Shown: in pieces, positions 16,820 through 24,934 of the stretch
How the letters are laid out: every line of letters starts with the position of its first letter
Position numbering within the stretch: position 1 is the first letter of the stretch
Assembly (NCBI RefSeq): GCF_003628125.1
Contig: NZ_RBZU01000014.1
Location: 62,001-126,000, forward strand
Direction: 5' to 3'
DNA: 64,000 nucleotides
Source of the DNA: Pararobbsia silviterrae
Lineage (GTDB): Bacteria; Pseudomonadota; Gammaproteobacteria; Burkholderiales; Burkholderiaceae
Position numbers and translations under genes: made by a program
Notes under the pieces: generated by a model
The model's input: the letters and a program-made list of their open reading frames with translations, nothing else
Told to the model about the DNA's origin: nothing
The model's database searches: none

Positions 16820-18211
16820 ATGACGGATTCGATGCGAATGACAGCGAGCGGCGCGACGTCATCCGACGCGCGGCGCGACGTGCCGGCGCGGCTCGAATGC
16901 GACGTGCTCGTGATCGGCGGCGGCCCGGCGGGTTCGACCGCCGCGATCCGGCTCGCCGAGCAGGGCCACCGCGTCGCCGTGCTCGATAAGGCGCGGCATC
17001 CGCGTTTTCATATCGGCGAATCGCTGCTGCCCGCGAATCTGCCGCTGTTCGACGCGCTCGGCGTCGGCGACGCGGTCCGCGCGATCGGCATGCACAAGCC
17101 GGGCGCCGAGTTCGTGTCGCCGTGGCACGATCGCGCGCAGACGTTCTATTTTGCCGATGCGTGGAGCAAATCGATGCCGTCGGCGTATCAGGTCCGGCGG
17201 GCCGATTTCGACGCGATTTTATTCGAGCGCGCGGCCGAGGTCGGCGCGATCGCGCTCGACGGCTGCCGCGTGACCGACGTCCGGTTCGACGACGCGGGGC
17301 GAGGCGCGCGCGCGACCGCGTGGCGAGACGGGCACGGTTCGGACGAACGCGAACGCATCGAGATCGACGCGCGCTTCGTGATCGACGCGTCGGGGCGCGA
17401 CACGTTTCTCGCGAACCGCTTCAAGTCCAAGGTCCGCAACGCGCGGCACAACAGCTCGGCGCTCTACGGGCATTTTCGTCACGCGCGCCTGAACCCGGGG
17501 CAGGATGCCGGCAATATTACGGTGTTCTGGTTCGAGCACGGCTGGTTCTGGTTCATCCCGCTGGCCGACGGCACGACGAGCGTCGGCGCGGTCGTCTGGC
17601 CGTATTACCTGCAATCGCGCACGACGTCGCTCGAGACGTTCTTCCGCGACACGATCGCGCTGTGTCCCCCGCTGGCCGAGCGGCTCGGCGACGCGACGCT
17701 CGTCTCGGGCCCCGAGGCGACGGGCAATTTCGCGTACGCGAGCAATCATGTGCGCGGCCCGAATTACCTGATGGTCGGCGACGCGTACACGTTCATCGAT
17801 CCCGTGTTCTCGTCGGGCGTCATGCTCGCGATGAACGGCGCGTTCGAGGCGGCCGACGCCGTGCATGCGTGGCTCGAATCGCCCGCGCAGGCCGAACCCG
17901 CGATGCGGCGCTTCGAACGCGCGATGCGACACGGACCGCGCGCGTTCTCGTGGTTTATCTATCGCGTGACGAACCCGACGATGCGCGATCTGTTCATGGC
18001 GCCGCGCAATACCTTGCGGATGAAGGAGGCGCTGTTGTCGTTGCTCGCGGGCGATATCTTCGGCGAGACGCCGATCTGGCGCTCGATCTTCGCGCTCAAG
18101 GTCGTCTATTACGTCTGGTCGGCGCTGCATCCGCTGAGGACATGGCGCGCGACGATGCGCCGCCGGAACAATATCCGCGTCGTCGGACAGCCCATGAGCG
18201 GGAGCGCATGA
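16820..18211 (+). CDS. flavin-dependent halogenase-like oxidoreductase
   Basis: A 463-residue FAD enzyme. The dinucleotide site 'VIGGGPAGSTAAIRLAEQG' lies at 31-49, followed by 'PRFHIGESLLPA' (61-72) as in PltA/CmlS-type halogenases. A Lys in 'HKPGAEF' (K93) is placed where those enzymes have the active-site Lys. The halogenase signature WxWxIP is present as WFWFIP at 242-247, and 'GDAYTFIDPVFSSGV' closes the FAD fold. These features argue for a halogenase rather than a plain monooxygenase. Xanthomonadins, the related pigments, are brominated. I start at the ATG 97 bp after the ACP stop (AGAGG ahead); the frame is open earlier but overlaps the ACP gene. The stop overlaps the next ATG. Confidence 0.82.
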   Translation: MTDSMRMTASGATSSDARRDVPARLECDVLVIGGGPAGSTAAIRLAEQGHRVAVLDKARHPRFHIGESLLPANLPLFDALGVGDAVRAIGMHKPGAEFVSPWHDRAQTFYFADAWSKSMPSAYQVRRADFDAILFERAAEVGAIALDGCRVTDVRFDDAGRGARATAWRDGHGSDERERIEIDARFVIDASGRDTFLANRFKSKVRNARHNSSALYGHFRHARLNPGQDAGNITVFWFEHGWFWFIPLADGTTSVGAVVWPYYLQSRTTSLETFFRDTIALCPPLAERLGDATLVSGPEATGNFAYASNHVRGPNYLMVGDAYTFIDPVFSSGVMLAMNGAFEAADAVHAWLESPAQAEPAMRRFERAMRHGPRAFSWFIYRVTNPTMRDLFMAPRNTLRMKEALLSLLAGDIFGETPIWRSIFALKVVYYVWSALHPLRTWRATMRRRNNIRVVGQPMSGSA

Positions 18212-19221
18212 TGGACGCGGCCCACGTACACTCCGCGCGCCGCGTGCGCGACGCGGACCACCCGAATCACCCAAGTCCCTCGGGCCGTGCAAGCCGCGCA
18301 AATCACGCGGGCTGGGTCGCGCCGGGCGCGCTCGACGCGTTCGCGGCGAGCCTGCCCGCGCGGCTCGGTGCGACGATCTCGGGCGTGCATGGCTGCGTGA
18401 CGTGGCTGCGCGGCGACGAGGCCTTGTTCGGCTCGATCGAACTCGCCGAACCCGCGATGCCCGCGCACGGCGCGCAGACGATCAGCGCGCGCCCGCTGCC
18501 GATCGAGATCGCGACGATCGAAGCGTACGACGCCTTGTTCGGGTGTCTCGAAGCCTATGGCTATCCGTATCTCGCGCGCGTCTGGAACTTCGTGCCCGAC
18601 ATCATCGGCGAGCAGGACGGGCATGAGCGCTATCGTCTGTTCAATAGCGCGCGCCAGGCGGCGTTCGCGGCCGCGCGGCGCGTCGTGACCGGCGACGTGC
18701 CGGCCGCGACGGGCATCGGTCTCGACGAGCGCACGTTGCGCATCCATTTCATCGCGACGCGTGTGCGTCCGATGCCGATCGAGAACCCGCGCCAGGTCAG
18801 CGCCTTCCACTATCCCGTGCAATACGGCCCGAAGAGCCCGACGTTCGCGCGCGCGGTCGTCGTGCCGTTTCGCTCGGGGCCCGTGTTGCTCGTGTCGGGC
18901 ACGGCGAGCATCGTCGGCCACGAAACCGTGCACCGCGGCGATGTCGTCGCGCAGACGCGCGAGACGCTCGAGAATCTGCGCGCGGTCGTCGCCGAAGCGA
19001 ACCGGCGCATCGGCGGCGCGGCGTTCTCGCTCGCCGCGCTCGCGAAGCGCATCTATATTCGAAATGCATCGGACTTCGACGCCGTGCGCGGCGTCGTCGA
19101 CGGATGCGCCGGCGAGGAGGACGCGCCGCGGCATGCGGTGCGCGCCGATATCTGCAGGCCGGACCTGCTGGTCGAAATCGAGGCGAGCGGAGACGGGCGG
19201 ACCGTCGCCGCCGGATCATGA
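18208..19221 (+). CDS. xanB2: XanB2-type chorismatase (hydroxybenzoate synthase)
   Basis: A 337-residue protein of the chorismatase family (FkbO/Hyg5/XanB2), which removes pyruvate from chorismate to give the aromatic starter. Conserved blocks are 'YPYLARVWNFVPDI' then 'GHERYRLFNSARQAAF' (119-153), 'LLVSGTASIVGHETVHRG' (227-244), and the C-terminal 'CRPDLLVEIE', with the presumed catalytic Glu323 and a Cys316 seven residues before it. From memory, Hyg5 has C327/E334 at the same spacing and makes 3-hydroxybenzoate. It replaces the ammonia lyase of other aryl-polyene clusters. The first ATG overlaps the halogenase stop (ATGA). Residues 1-35 are a disordered extension. Confidence 0.87.
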   Translation: MMDAAHVHSARRVRDADHPNHPSPSGRASRANHAGWVAPGALDAFAASLPARLGATISGVHGCVTWLRGDEALFGSIELAEPAMPAHGAQTISARPLPIEIATIEAYDALFGCLEAYGYPYLARVWNFVPDIIGEQDGHERYRLFNSARQAAFAAARRVVTGDVPAATGIGLDERTLRIHFIATRVRPMPIENPRQVSAFHYPVQYGPKSPTFARAVVVPFRSGPVLLVSGTASIVGHETVHRGDVVAQTRETLENLRAVVAEANRRIGGAAFSLAALAKRIYIRNASDFDAVRGVVDGCAGEEDAPRHAVRADICRPDLLVEIEASGDGRTVAAGS

Positions 19222-20036
19222 TGAGTGCAACGGCTGAACGGATTTTCAGCGACGCGTGCGACGTCTGTTCGACGACGCATCTCGTGCTGATCCCGAGTTA
19301 CAACCCCGGGCCCAAGGTCTTCGACACGGTGCGCGAGGCGCGCCGCCGATGGCATCCGGTCTGGGTCGTCGTCGACGGCAGCACGGACGGCACCGCCGCG
19401 CAACTCGAAGCGATGGCGCGCGAGGACGACGGATTGCGCGTGGTCGTGCTGCCGCGCAACGGCGGCAAGGGCGCGGCCGTGCTGCATGGCGCCGACCTCG
19501 CCGCCGCGGCCGGCTATACGCATGTGCTGACGATGGACTCGGACGGCCAGCATCCGGCCGCGCTGATCCCCGACTTCATGCGCGCCTCGGGCCACGCGCC
19601 CGACACGATGGTGCTCGGACGTCCGGTCTTCGACCGGAGCGCGCCGCTCGAGCGCGTGCTGTTTCGCAAGCTCTCGAACGGGATGACCGATCTCGAAACG
19701 CTCTGGGCCGGCATCGGCGATTCGCTCTATGGTTTTCGCGTCTATCCGGTCGAACCGCTGCGGCGCGTGATGCGCGAGAGCCGCGCGATGCGCCGCTTCG
19801 ATTTCGATCCCGAGGTCGCCGTGCGGCTCTGCTGGCGGGGTGTCAAGCCGATTCAGATTGCCGCGCCCGTGCGTTACTTCCGCGCCGACGAGGGCGGGGT
19901 CTCCCATTTCCGCTATGTCCGCGACAACTGGCTGCTGCTGCGCATGCATCTGCGTCTCGTCGGCGGCTTCGTGATCCGCTTGCCGCAGTTGCTCGAACGC
20001 CGGCACGCGCAAAGACAGACGCGCGCGACGCCCTAG
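19218..20036 (+). CDS. family 2 glycosyltransferase of the polyene locus
   Basis: A 272-residue GT-A enzyme. 'HLVLIPSYNPG' (21-31) and 'WVVVDGSTDGT' (49-59) form the nucleotide-binding start. 'TMDSDGQHP' (105-113) is the DxD metal site. There is no clear membrane anchor, although the C-terminal 'RDNWLLLRMHLRLVGGFVIRLPQLL' is amphipathic. It likely glycosylates the polyene or its lipid acceptor. Its ATG overlaps the xanB2 stop by 4 bp. Its TAG stop overlaps the convergent antiporter stop in a shared CTAG. Confidence 0.88.
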   Translation: MMSATAERIFSDACDVCSTTHLVLIPSYNPGPKVFDTVREARRRWHPVWVVVDGSTDGTAAQLEAMAREDDGLRVVVLPRNGGKGAAVLHGADLAAAAGYTHVLTMDSDGQHPAALIPDFMRASGHAPDTMVLGRPVFDRSAPLERVLFRKLSNGMTDLETLWAGIGDSLYGFRVYPVEPLRRVMRESRAMRRFDFDPEVAVRLCWRGVKPIQIAAPVRYFRADEGGVSHFRYVRDNWLLLRMHLRLVGGFVIRLPQLLERRHAQRQTRATP

Positions 20037-21382
20037 CGCGCCTCGCGCATGGTCTTGCCGTGACGCCGCGCGGCACGCGCGAGCGCATGGCGGATCAACG
20101 GCATGGGCACGATCGTCGTGGCGATCGCCATGATGACAAGCATCGTGAACACGTTCGGCGAGATCACGCCGAGGTCGTAGCCGACGTTGATGACGATGAG
20201 CTCCATGAGCGCGCGCGTATTCATGAGCACGCCGAGGATATGCGACGCGTTCGCGTCGAATCCGCAGGCGCGCGCGGCGAGCCACGCGCCGCCGTATTTG
20301 CCGATCGTCGCGAGCGCGATCGTCAGTGCGCACCATCCCCAGAGCGCGGCCGAGTCGAGTCCGCCGACATTCGTGCGCAGCCCCGTGTACGTGAAGAAGA
20401 TCGGCAGGAAGAACACGAGCACGAACCGGCCGACCGACGCGCGCCAGGCCTCGACGAACGCACGTTCCTGGTGGAGCACGACGCCCATCAGAAAGCCGCC
20501 GAAGATCGCGAAGATGCCGAGCGCATAGGTCGCCATCGCCGAGACGAAGATCGCGGCGAGGACTACGCCGAGCAGCGTGGGATCGAGCTGCCCCGTGCGT
20601 TCGAGGTCCGGCGCATGGCGGCCCACGTAGCGCCGGAACAGCGGACGGATGACGATCAGGCTGACGAGCGCGAAGGCGATCACGCCCGCGATGCGCAATA
20701 CGAACGCGCGCCATTCGAACGCGGCCGAGACGAGCGTCGTCACGAGCGCGAGCAGCAGCCAGCCGACGACGTCGTTGATGGCCGCGGCGCTGATCGCGAT
20801 GACGCCGAGCGGATGGCGCGTCATGTCGAGTTCGATGAGGATGCGACCGAGGATCGGCAGCGCGGTGATCGACAACGCGACCGCGACGAACAAGGCGGCG
20901 GCGAGCGGCGGCGCGGACGGCGACAGGATCGGCGCGCTCGCGTAGCCGAGTCCGAGTCCGAGCGCGAACGGCAGGGCAATGCAGGCGATCGCGACGGCGA
21001 CGGTCGTCGTGCGGTTGCGCGCGGAGCCCAGATGCCCGAAGTCGAATTCGAGGCCGATCTGGAACATCAGCAGGATGAGTCCGATTTGCGAGAGGATCTG
21101 CATCGGTCCCGGCGGCGCGCTGCGAAACACGAAGTCGAATGCGTGCGGCGCGAGCGCGCCGAACAGCGAGGGGCCGAGCAGGAGTCCGACGACGATTTCG
21201 CCGACGGCCGCCGATTGTCCGATGCGTTGCGCGGCGAGGCTGCCCGCGCGCCCCGCCAGCACGATGATCGTCAACTGAAGCAGGATCAGGAACAGGATCG
21301 CTTCGGTCTGGTGGACGCCCGTCTGCGCGACGTGAGCGACGGGCGCGATCTGCGATGCGGCGGCCTGTACGGTGGGGAGCAC
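20033..21382 (-). CDS. cation/proton antiporter, CPA2 family
   Basis: A 449-residue integral membrane protein with about 12 hydrophobic helices. It has the CPA2/KefB-type blocks 'VGEIVVGLLLGPSLFG', 'ILSQIGLILLMFQIGLEFDF', and the ion-binding 'AINDVVGW'. It lacks the C-terminal TrkA-N domain of KefB/KefC. The frame is open upstream over the dehydratase gene. I choose the GTG start at 21382 because AGGAGGG lies 8 nt before it and the preceding 50 residues are arginine-rich shadow. It is the last gene of the minus-strand polyene arm, 28 bp after the dehydratase. A role in the pigment pathway is not established; it may use or protect the proton gradient. Confidence 0.85.
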   Translation of the reverse strand: MLPTVQAAASQIAPVAHVAQTGVHQTEAILFLILLQLTIIVLAGRAGSLAAQRIGQSAAVGEIVVGLLLGPSLFGALAPHAFDFVFRSAPPGPMQILSQIGLILLMFQIGLEFDFGHLGSARNRTTTVAVAIACIALPFALGLGLGYASAPILSPSAPPLAAALFVAVALSITALPILGRILIELDMTRHPLGVIAISAAAINDVVGWLLLALVTTLVSAAFEWRAFVLRIAGVIAFALVSLIVIRPLFRRYVGRHAPDLERTGQLDPTLLGVVLAAIFVSAMATYALGIFAIFGGFLMGVVLHQERAFVEAWRASVGRFVLVFFLPIFFTYTGLRTNVGGLDSAALWGWCALTIALATIGKYGGAWLAARACGFDANASHILGVLMNTRALMELIVINVGYDLGVISPNVFTMLVIMAIATTIVPMPLIRHALARAARRHGKTMREAR

Positions 21383-21410
21383 GATCGACCCTCCTGGTCG
21401 GGCTGGCGTG

Positions 21411-22034
21411 TCAGGTCGCCGCGTTCGCGAGCCCGAGCGTATCGTCCGCGTCGAGCATGACGGTCGCGCGGCCCTCGGCGACCCTCTGCTCGCCCGCGCG
21501 GACCTCGAATGCGTAGAGAATGTTGCGCGCATCGCCGGACAGCCGGTGCGCTTCGCAGCGCAAGGGCGCGTCGAGCGTATCGAGGCGATCGACGCCGAAG
21601 CGCACGCCGCGAACCGCGGTCAGGAAGCCGACGGCGGGCGCTTCGGTGCGCGCGGCGATCGCGGCGCCGTGGGCGGCCATCGCCTGCGCCGCGTATTCGA
21701 TCGCGACCGCCGCGCTGAGCCGGCCGCGAAAGCGCAGCGGGTGGTCGTCGCGCCGATGGCTCGTCGCGATGCAGACGATATGCTCGGCGTCCCACTCGAT
21801 GACGTGATCGAGCAGACACATCGCGCCTTGATGCGGGATATGGCGCGCGATCCACGCGTGATCGAAGACCGGCGCGTCGATGGCGGACGCGTCGACGGCT
21901 CGTGCGTCGTGCTTGGCCGGCACGGGGTGCGTCTCGTGTGCCGCAACGGTCGCGCGGGGCGATGCGTCCGATGCGGCAGACACATCAGGCGTATCAGGCG
22001 TATCAGGCACGTCGGGGATGGGTGAGCTCAGCAT
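21411..22034 (-). CDS. beta-hydroxyacyl-ACP dehydratase (hotdog fold) of the polyene locus
   Basis: A 207-residue protein. The C-terminal 150 residues are a FabA/FabZ-like hotdog domain: 'WIARHIPHQGAMCLLDHVIEWD' holds the catalytic His, and 'AAVAIEYAAQAMAAHGAA' the helix of the fold. It dehydrates 3-hydroxyacyl-ACP in polyene extension. The N-terminal 60 residues are low complexity (PDVPDTPDTPDV) from a 9-bp repeat near 21986-22014. An ATG at 22085 exists but would overlap the previous gene by 58 bp, so I use the ATG at 22034, which overlaps its stop by 7 bp. Confidence 0.85.
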   Translation of the reverse strand: MLSSPIPDVPDTPDTPDVSAASDASPRATVAAHETHPVPAKHDARAVDASAIDAPVFDHAWIARHIPHQGAMCLLDHVIEWDAEHIVCIATSHRRDDHPLRFRGRLSAAVAIEYAAQAMAAHGAAIAARTEAPAVGFLTAVRGVRFGVDRLDTLDAPLRCEAHRLSGDARNILYAFEVRAGEQRVAEGRATVMLDADDTLGLANAAT

Positions 22035-22846
22035 GGGCTCACCCGCATCCTGAGCGCGGCGCCCGATTGATACTCGATCAGACACGTATGCGATGCGTCG
22101 TCCGGCGCTGCCCCGTTCGTTGCGGCGAGCGCCGCGAGCAGCGGCAGGCAGCGCGCCGACGGCACCGTGCCGCGCAGCGATTCGAGCCCCGCGTCGGCGA
22201 GGCGGTCGTGGGGCGCGTCGATCAGCGAGACGTCGAGGCGCGCGAGCGCCTGGTTCGACGGCGTCGGCGACAGGATCAGCGCCACGCTGAACGCGAACGG
22301 TATCGGGCGCACGCTGCGCAGCGGTTCGGGATAGTCGGATTCGTAGGCGACGAGCATGACGGGCACGCCGTCGCAGACGATCTGCGCGAGCGCTTCGAGC
22401 AGCCCCGCGCCGAAACTCGCGTCGTGCGCGCAGAGCACGTTCGACGTCGACATATCGCGCGTCGCGATGCTCCAGTAGCCCGAGGGCGCGTTGTGGACCG
22501 AGTTATGGAAACGCGTCGGCGAGATCGAACGGTCGTCGGACGCGAGCGTCTCGCAGATGGCGTGATAGTTCGGCCCGTCGCCGCCCGACGAGCTGAACAC
22601 CGTCGGCAGTTCCGTCATATCGGGCCGCGCGCGCGTGGCCTGCTCGGCGGCCGCGAACGCGATGCGCACGACCGGTACCGCGCGCCGGCGTTCGGCGCTC
22701 GGCAGACGCTCGGGCGTCGGCAGCTCGGTCGGCGCCGCGGCATAGGGCACATCGCCGCGCAGCACGGCCGCGCACGCGGGCCAGTCGGCGAGGCCCGGGC
22801 CGCGCACGCCGACCGCTTCGACGTAGGCCGAGAGTGTCGTGGTCAT
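22028..22846 (-). CDS. ketosynthase-like chain-length factor
   Basis: A 272-residue truncated thiolase-fold protein, shorter than a full ketosynthase (about 410 aa). It matches the 'beta-ketoacyl synthase N-terminal-like' proteins that pair with the active ketosynthase in aryl-polyene clusters. Recognisable parts are 'PTVFSSSGGDGPNYHAICETL', 'FHNSVHNAPSGYWSIA' and 'VLCAHDASFGAGLLEAL'. The active-site Cys is not in the normal nucleophilic setting: here it reads CAHDASF, so catalysis is not expected. It probably sets chain length in a heterodimer with the ketosynthase upstream. Its ATG overlaps the ketosynthase stop (ATGA). Confidence 0.84.
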   Translation of the reverse strand: MTTTLSAYVEAVGVRGPGLADWPACAAVLRGDVPYAAAPTELPTPERLPSAERRRAVPVVRIAFAAAEQATRARPDMTELPTVFSSSGGDGPNYHAICETLASDDRSISPTRFHNSVHNAPSGYWSIATRDMSTSNVLCAHDASFGAGLLEALAQIVCDGVPVMLVAYESDYPEPLRSVRPIPFAFSVALILSPTPSNQALARLDVSLIDAPHDRLADAGLESLRGTVPSARCLPLLAALAATNGAAPDDASHTCLIEYQSGAALRMRVSPC

Positions 22847-24096
22847 GGCGCCTCCTGGTCGCGCGCGCGGAGCAGGTCCGAGACGCCCGCGACGTTCGCG
22901 AAGATCAAACTGCAGTTGGTCCCGCCGAAGCCGAACGAATTCGAGAGCACATAGCGCATTTCGGCCGCGCGATTCTCAAGCAGATAGTGGACGTTGAGCG
23001 CCGGGTCGACCCGCTTCGAGTTGATGCCGGCGGGCATCTCGTGATGGCGCAGCGCGAGGATCGAGATCACCGCTTCGAGCGCGCCGGCCGCGCCGAGCGT
23101 GTGTCCGGTCGCACCCTTGGTCGAGCTGCACGGCGTCGCGCCGAACACGGCGCTCACGGCGAGGCCCTCGGCCGCGTCGTTGCTCGGCGTCGCCGTGCCG
23201 TGCAGATTGATGTAGTCGATATCGCCCGCATCGAGACCGGCCGACGTCAGCGCCGCGCGCATGGCGATTTGCGCGCCGAGGCCTTCGGGGTGCGGCGACG
23301 ACATATGGTGCGCATCGCTCGATTCGCCGTAGCCGACGAGCGCGATCGCGTCGTCGTCGGGCCGGCCGGGCCAGCGTTCGAGCAAGGCGAACGCGGCGCC
23401 TTCGCTGATCGAGATGCCGTTGCGATCAGGATCGTAGGGCCGGCACGGATCGGACGACAGCAGCTCGAGCGAGTTGAAGCCGTAGAGCGTCGTCTGGCAC
23501 AGCGAATCGACGCCGCCGACGATCGCCGCGTCGATCAGCCCTGTCGCGATCAGCCGCGCGGCCGACGCGAAGACCTTCGCGCTCGACGAGCACGCCGACG
23601 ACACGGCCGTGCTCGGTCCGCGCGCGCCCGTCAGCGCGCGGACGTATTCGACGACCGAGTAGGGGCTGTGCGTCGCGCTGTAGTCGAAGCCGGGCGGCAG
23701 CGCGCCGCTCGGCAAGCGGCGCCGGTAGGCGAGTTCGGTTTCGAGTACGCCGCCCGTGCTCGTGCCGAGGATCACGCCGACGCGATGCGCGCCATGCCGG
23801 CGCACGGCGTCGCGCGCGTCGTCGAGAAAACCGTCGGCCGCGAGGCCGATCCGCGCGAGCCGGTTGTTGCGGCAGTCGAAGGGCGCGAGCTCGCCGTCGA
23901 TGCGCTCGGTGTCGGCGTTCGCGACGGGGCCGAGCCAGGTATCGAGATCGGACTCGGCGAAGCCGTCGCGCACGAGGCCGCCGCGCCGTTCGTGCAGCGC
24001 CGCGCGCAACGCGTCGTTGCCCTCGCCGACGCAGCTCGTCGCCGTGAAGCGCGAGACCCGCAACGGCAGGGTGACGGGGCGAAAGATGCCGCTCAT
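22843..24096 (-). CDS. beta-ketoacyl-ACP synthase II-type ketosynthase
   Basis: A 417-residue condensing enzyme with the complete Cys-His-His triad: Cys169 in 'VSSACSSSAK', His299 in 'NLHGTATPSND', His332 in 'KGATGHTLGAAG'. The C-terminal 'NSFGFGGTNCSLIF' is also intact. It elongates the aryl starter with malonyl-ACP. The frame continues upstream inside the deacetylase gene. The ATG giving MSGIFRPV has GAGGG 8 nt ahead, in the last codons of the upstream gene, and fits the family start. It is encoded directly before its chain-length-factor partner. Confidence 0.92.
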   Translation of the reverse strand: MSGIFRPVTLPLRVSRFTATSCVGEGNDALRAALHERRGGLVRDGFAESDLDTWLGPVANADTERIDGELAPFDCRNNRLARIGLAADGFLDDARDAVRRHGAHRVGVILGTSTGGVLETELAYRRRLPSGALPPGFDYSATHSPYSVVEYVRALTGARGPSTAVSSACSSSAKVFASAARLIATGLIDAAIVGGVDSLCQTTLYGFNSLELLSSDPCRPYDPDRNGISISEGAAFALLERWPGRPDDDAIALVGYGESSDAHHMSSPHPEGLGAQIAMRAALTSAGLDAGDIDYINLHGTATPSNDAAEGLAVSAVFGATPCSSTKGATGHTLGAAGALEAVISILALRHHEMPAGINSKRVDPALNVHYLLENRAAEMRYVLSNSFGFGGTNCSLIFANVAGVSDLLRARDQEAP

Positions 24097-24106
24097 GGAC
24101 GAACCC

Positions 24107-24934
24107 TCATAGCATGTCGCGTAGCAGGACGGGTTGAAGGGCGGCGTGCGCGATCGCGTCGAGCACACGCGGCAGCGCATCGAGCACGACGGGCCGGCCG
24201 TCGCGCGCGCCGGCCGCGTGGCCGTCGTGCAGCAGCAGGATGTCGCGCGCGGCGAGACCGCGCAGCAGGCGCGCGCAGACGCGCATCGGGTCGGCCTCGC
24301 GCGTGTCGAAGCCGCGCCGCGTCCAGCTCGTGAGCTGAAGCCCGAGCTGCTGGAGCAACGGATCGAGAAACGGGTTGCGCAGTCCCGCGGGCGCGCGGAA
24401 GCAGCGGGGCGCGACACCGGTCGTATCGGCGATCACACGCTGCGCTTCGACGATCTCGCGGCGCATCGCGCGCGGGCCGCTGACCGAAAACGTGTGCACA
24501 TGACGCCATGAATGGTTTTCGAGCGCATGGCCGCGTTCGACGATCTCGCGCGCCAGCGCCGGGTGCGCGCTCACGCGCGTGCCGATCGCGAAGAACGTCG
24601 CCTTGACGCCCGCGGCGTCGAGCAGATCGAGCACGCGTGGCGTGACGTTGGGGTCCGGGCCGTCGTCGAAACTCAGCGCGACCGCCGTGCGTGCGCGCGG
24701 CGTGTCGGGCAGGCGGATCCAGTTGCTGCCCATCCATTGCGAGCGAGGCCAGAGGCCGCCCGTCGCGAGCACCGCATGATTCGCGACGATCGCGCCGAGC
24801 GTCCAGGGCCAGAGATGCGGCGCGGCGAGCGTGATCGCGCCCGCGCCGAGATGCAGGCCGGCGGAGCCGCGCACGATGGCCGGCCAACGCACGCGTGCGC
24901 GGGCGATCGGGGTCGAGGTCGGAGCGGCGGGCAT
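24107..24934 (-). CDS. polysaccharide deacetylase-like (NodB homology) protein
   Basis: A 275-residue carbohydrate esterase 4 protein. Hydrophobic segments at about 30-60 suggest a membrane anchor. Then come the NodB motifs: 'SFDDGPDPN' (Asp90/Asp91), the metal-binding 'HSWRH' (His141, His145), 'FRAPAGLRNP', and 'ILLLHDGH' near 238. All metal ligands and the catalytic base appear present, so it should be an active deacetylase, probably acting on an N-acetylated sugar of the pigment head group or its acceptor. Its ATG overlaps the exporter stop (TGATG), so it belongs to the polyene operon. Confidence 0.85.
   Translation of the reverse strand: MPAAPTSTPIARARVRWPAIVRGSAGLHLGAGAITLAAPHLWPWTLGAIVANHAVLATGGLWPRSQWMGSNWIRLPDTPRARTAVALSFDDGPDPNVTPRVLDLLDAAGVKATFFAIGTRVSAHPALAREIVERGHALENHSWRHVHTFSVSGPRAMRREIVEAQRVIADTTGVAPRCFRAPAGLRNPFLDPLLQQLGLQLTSWTRRGFDTREADPMRVCARLLRGLAARDILLLHDGHAAGARDGRPVVLDALPRVLDAIAHAALQPVLLRDML

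Noticed and set aside
19256..21460. A 734-codon plus-strand frame over the glycosyltransferase and antiporter
   Set aside because: Arg/Asp/Glu-rich shadow translation; both real genes in the stretch have clear domains in other frames.
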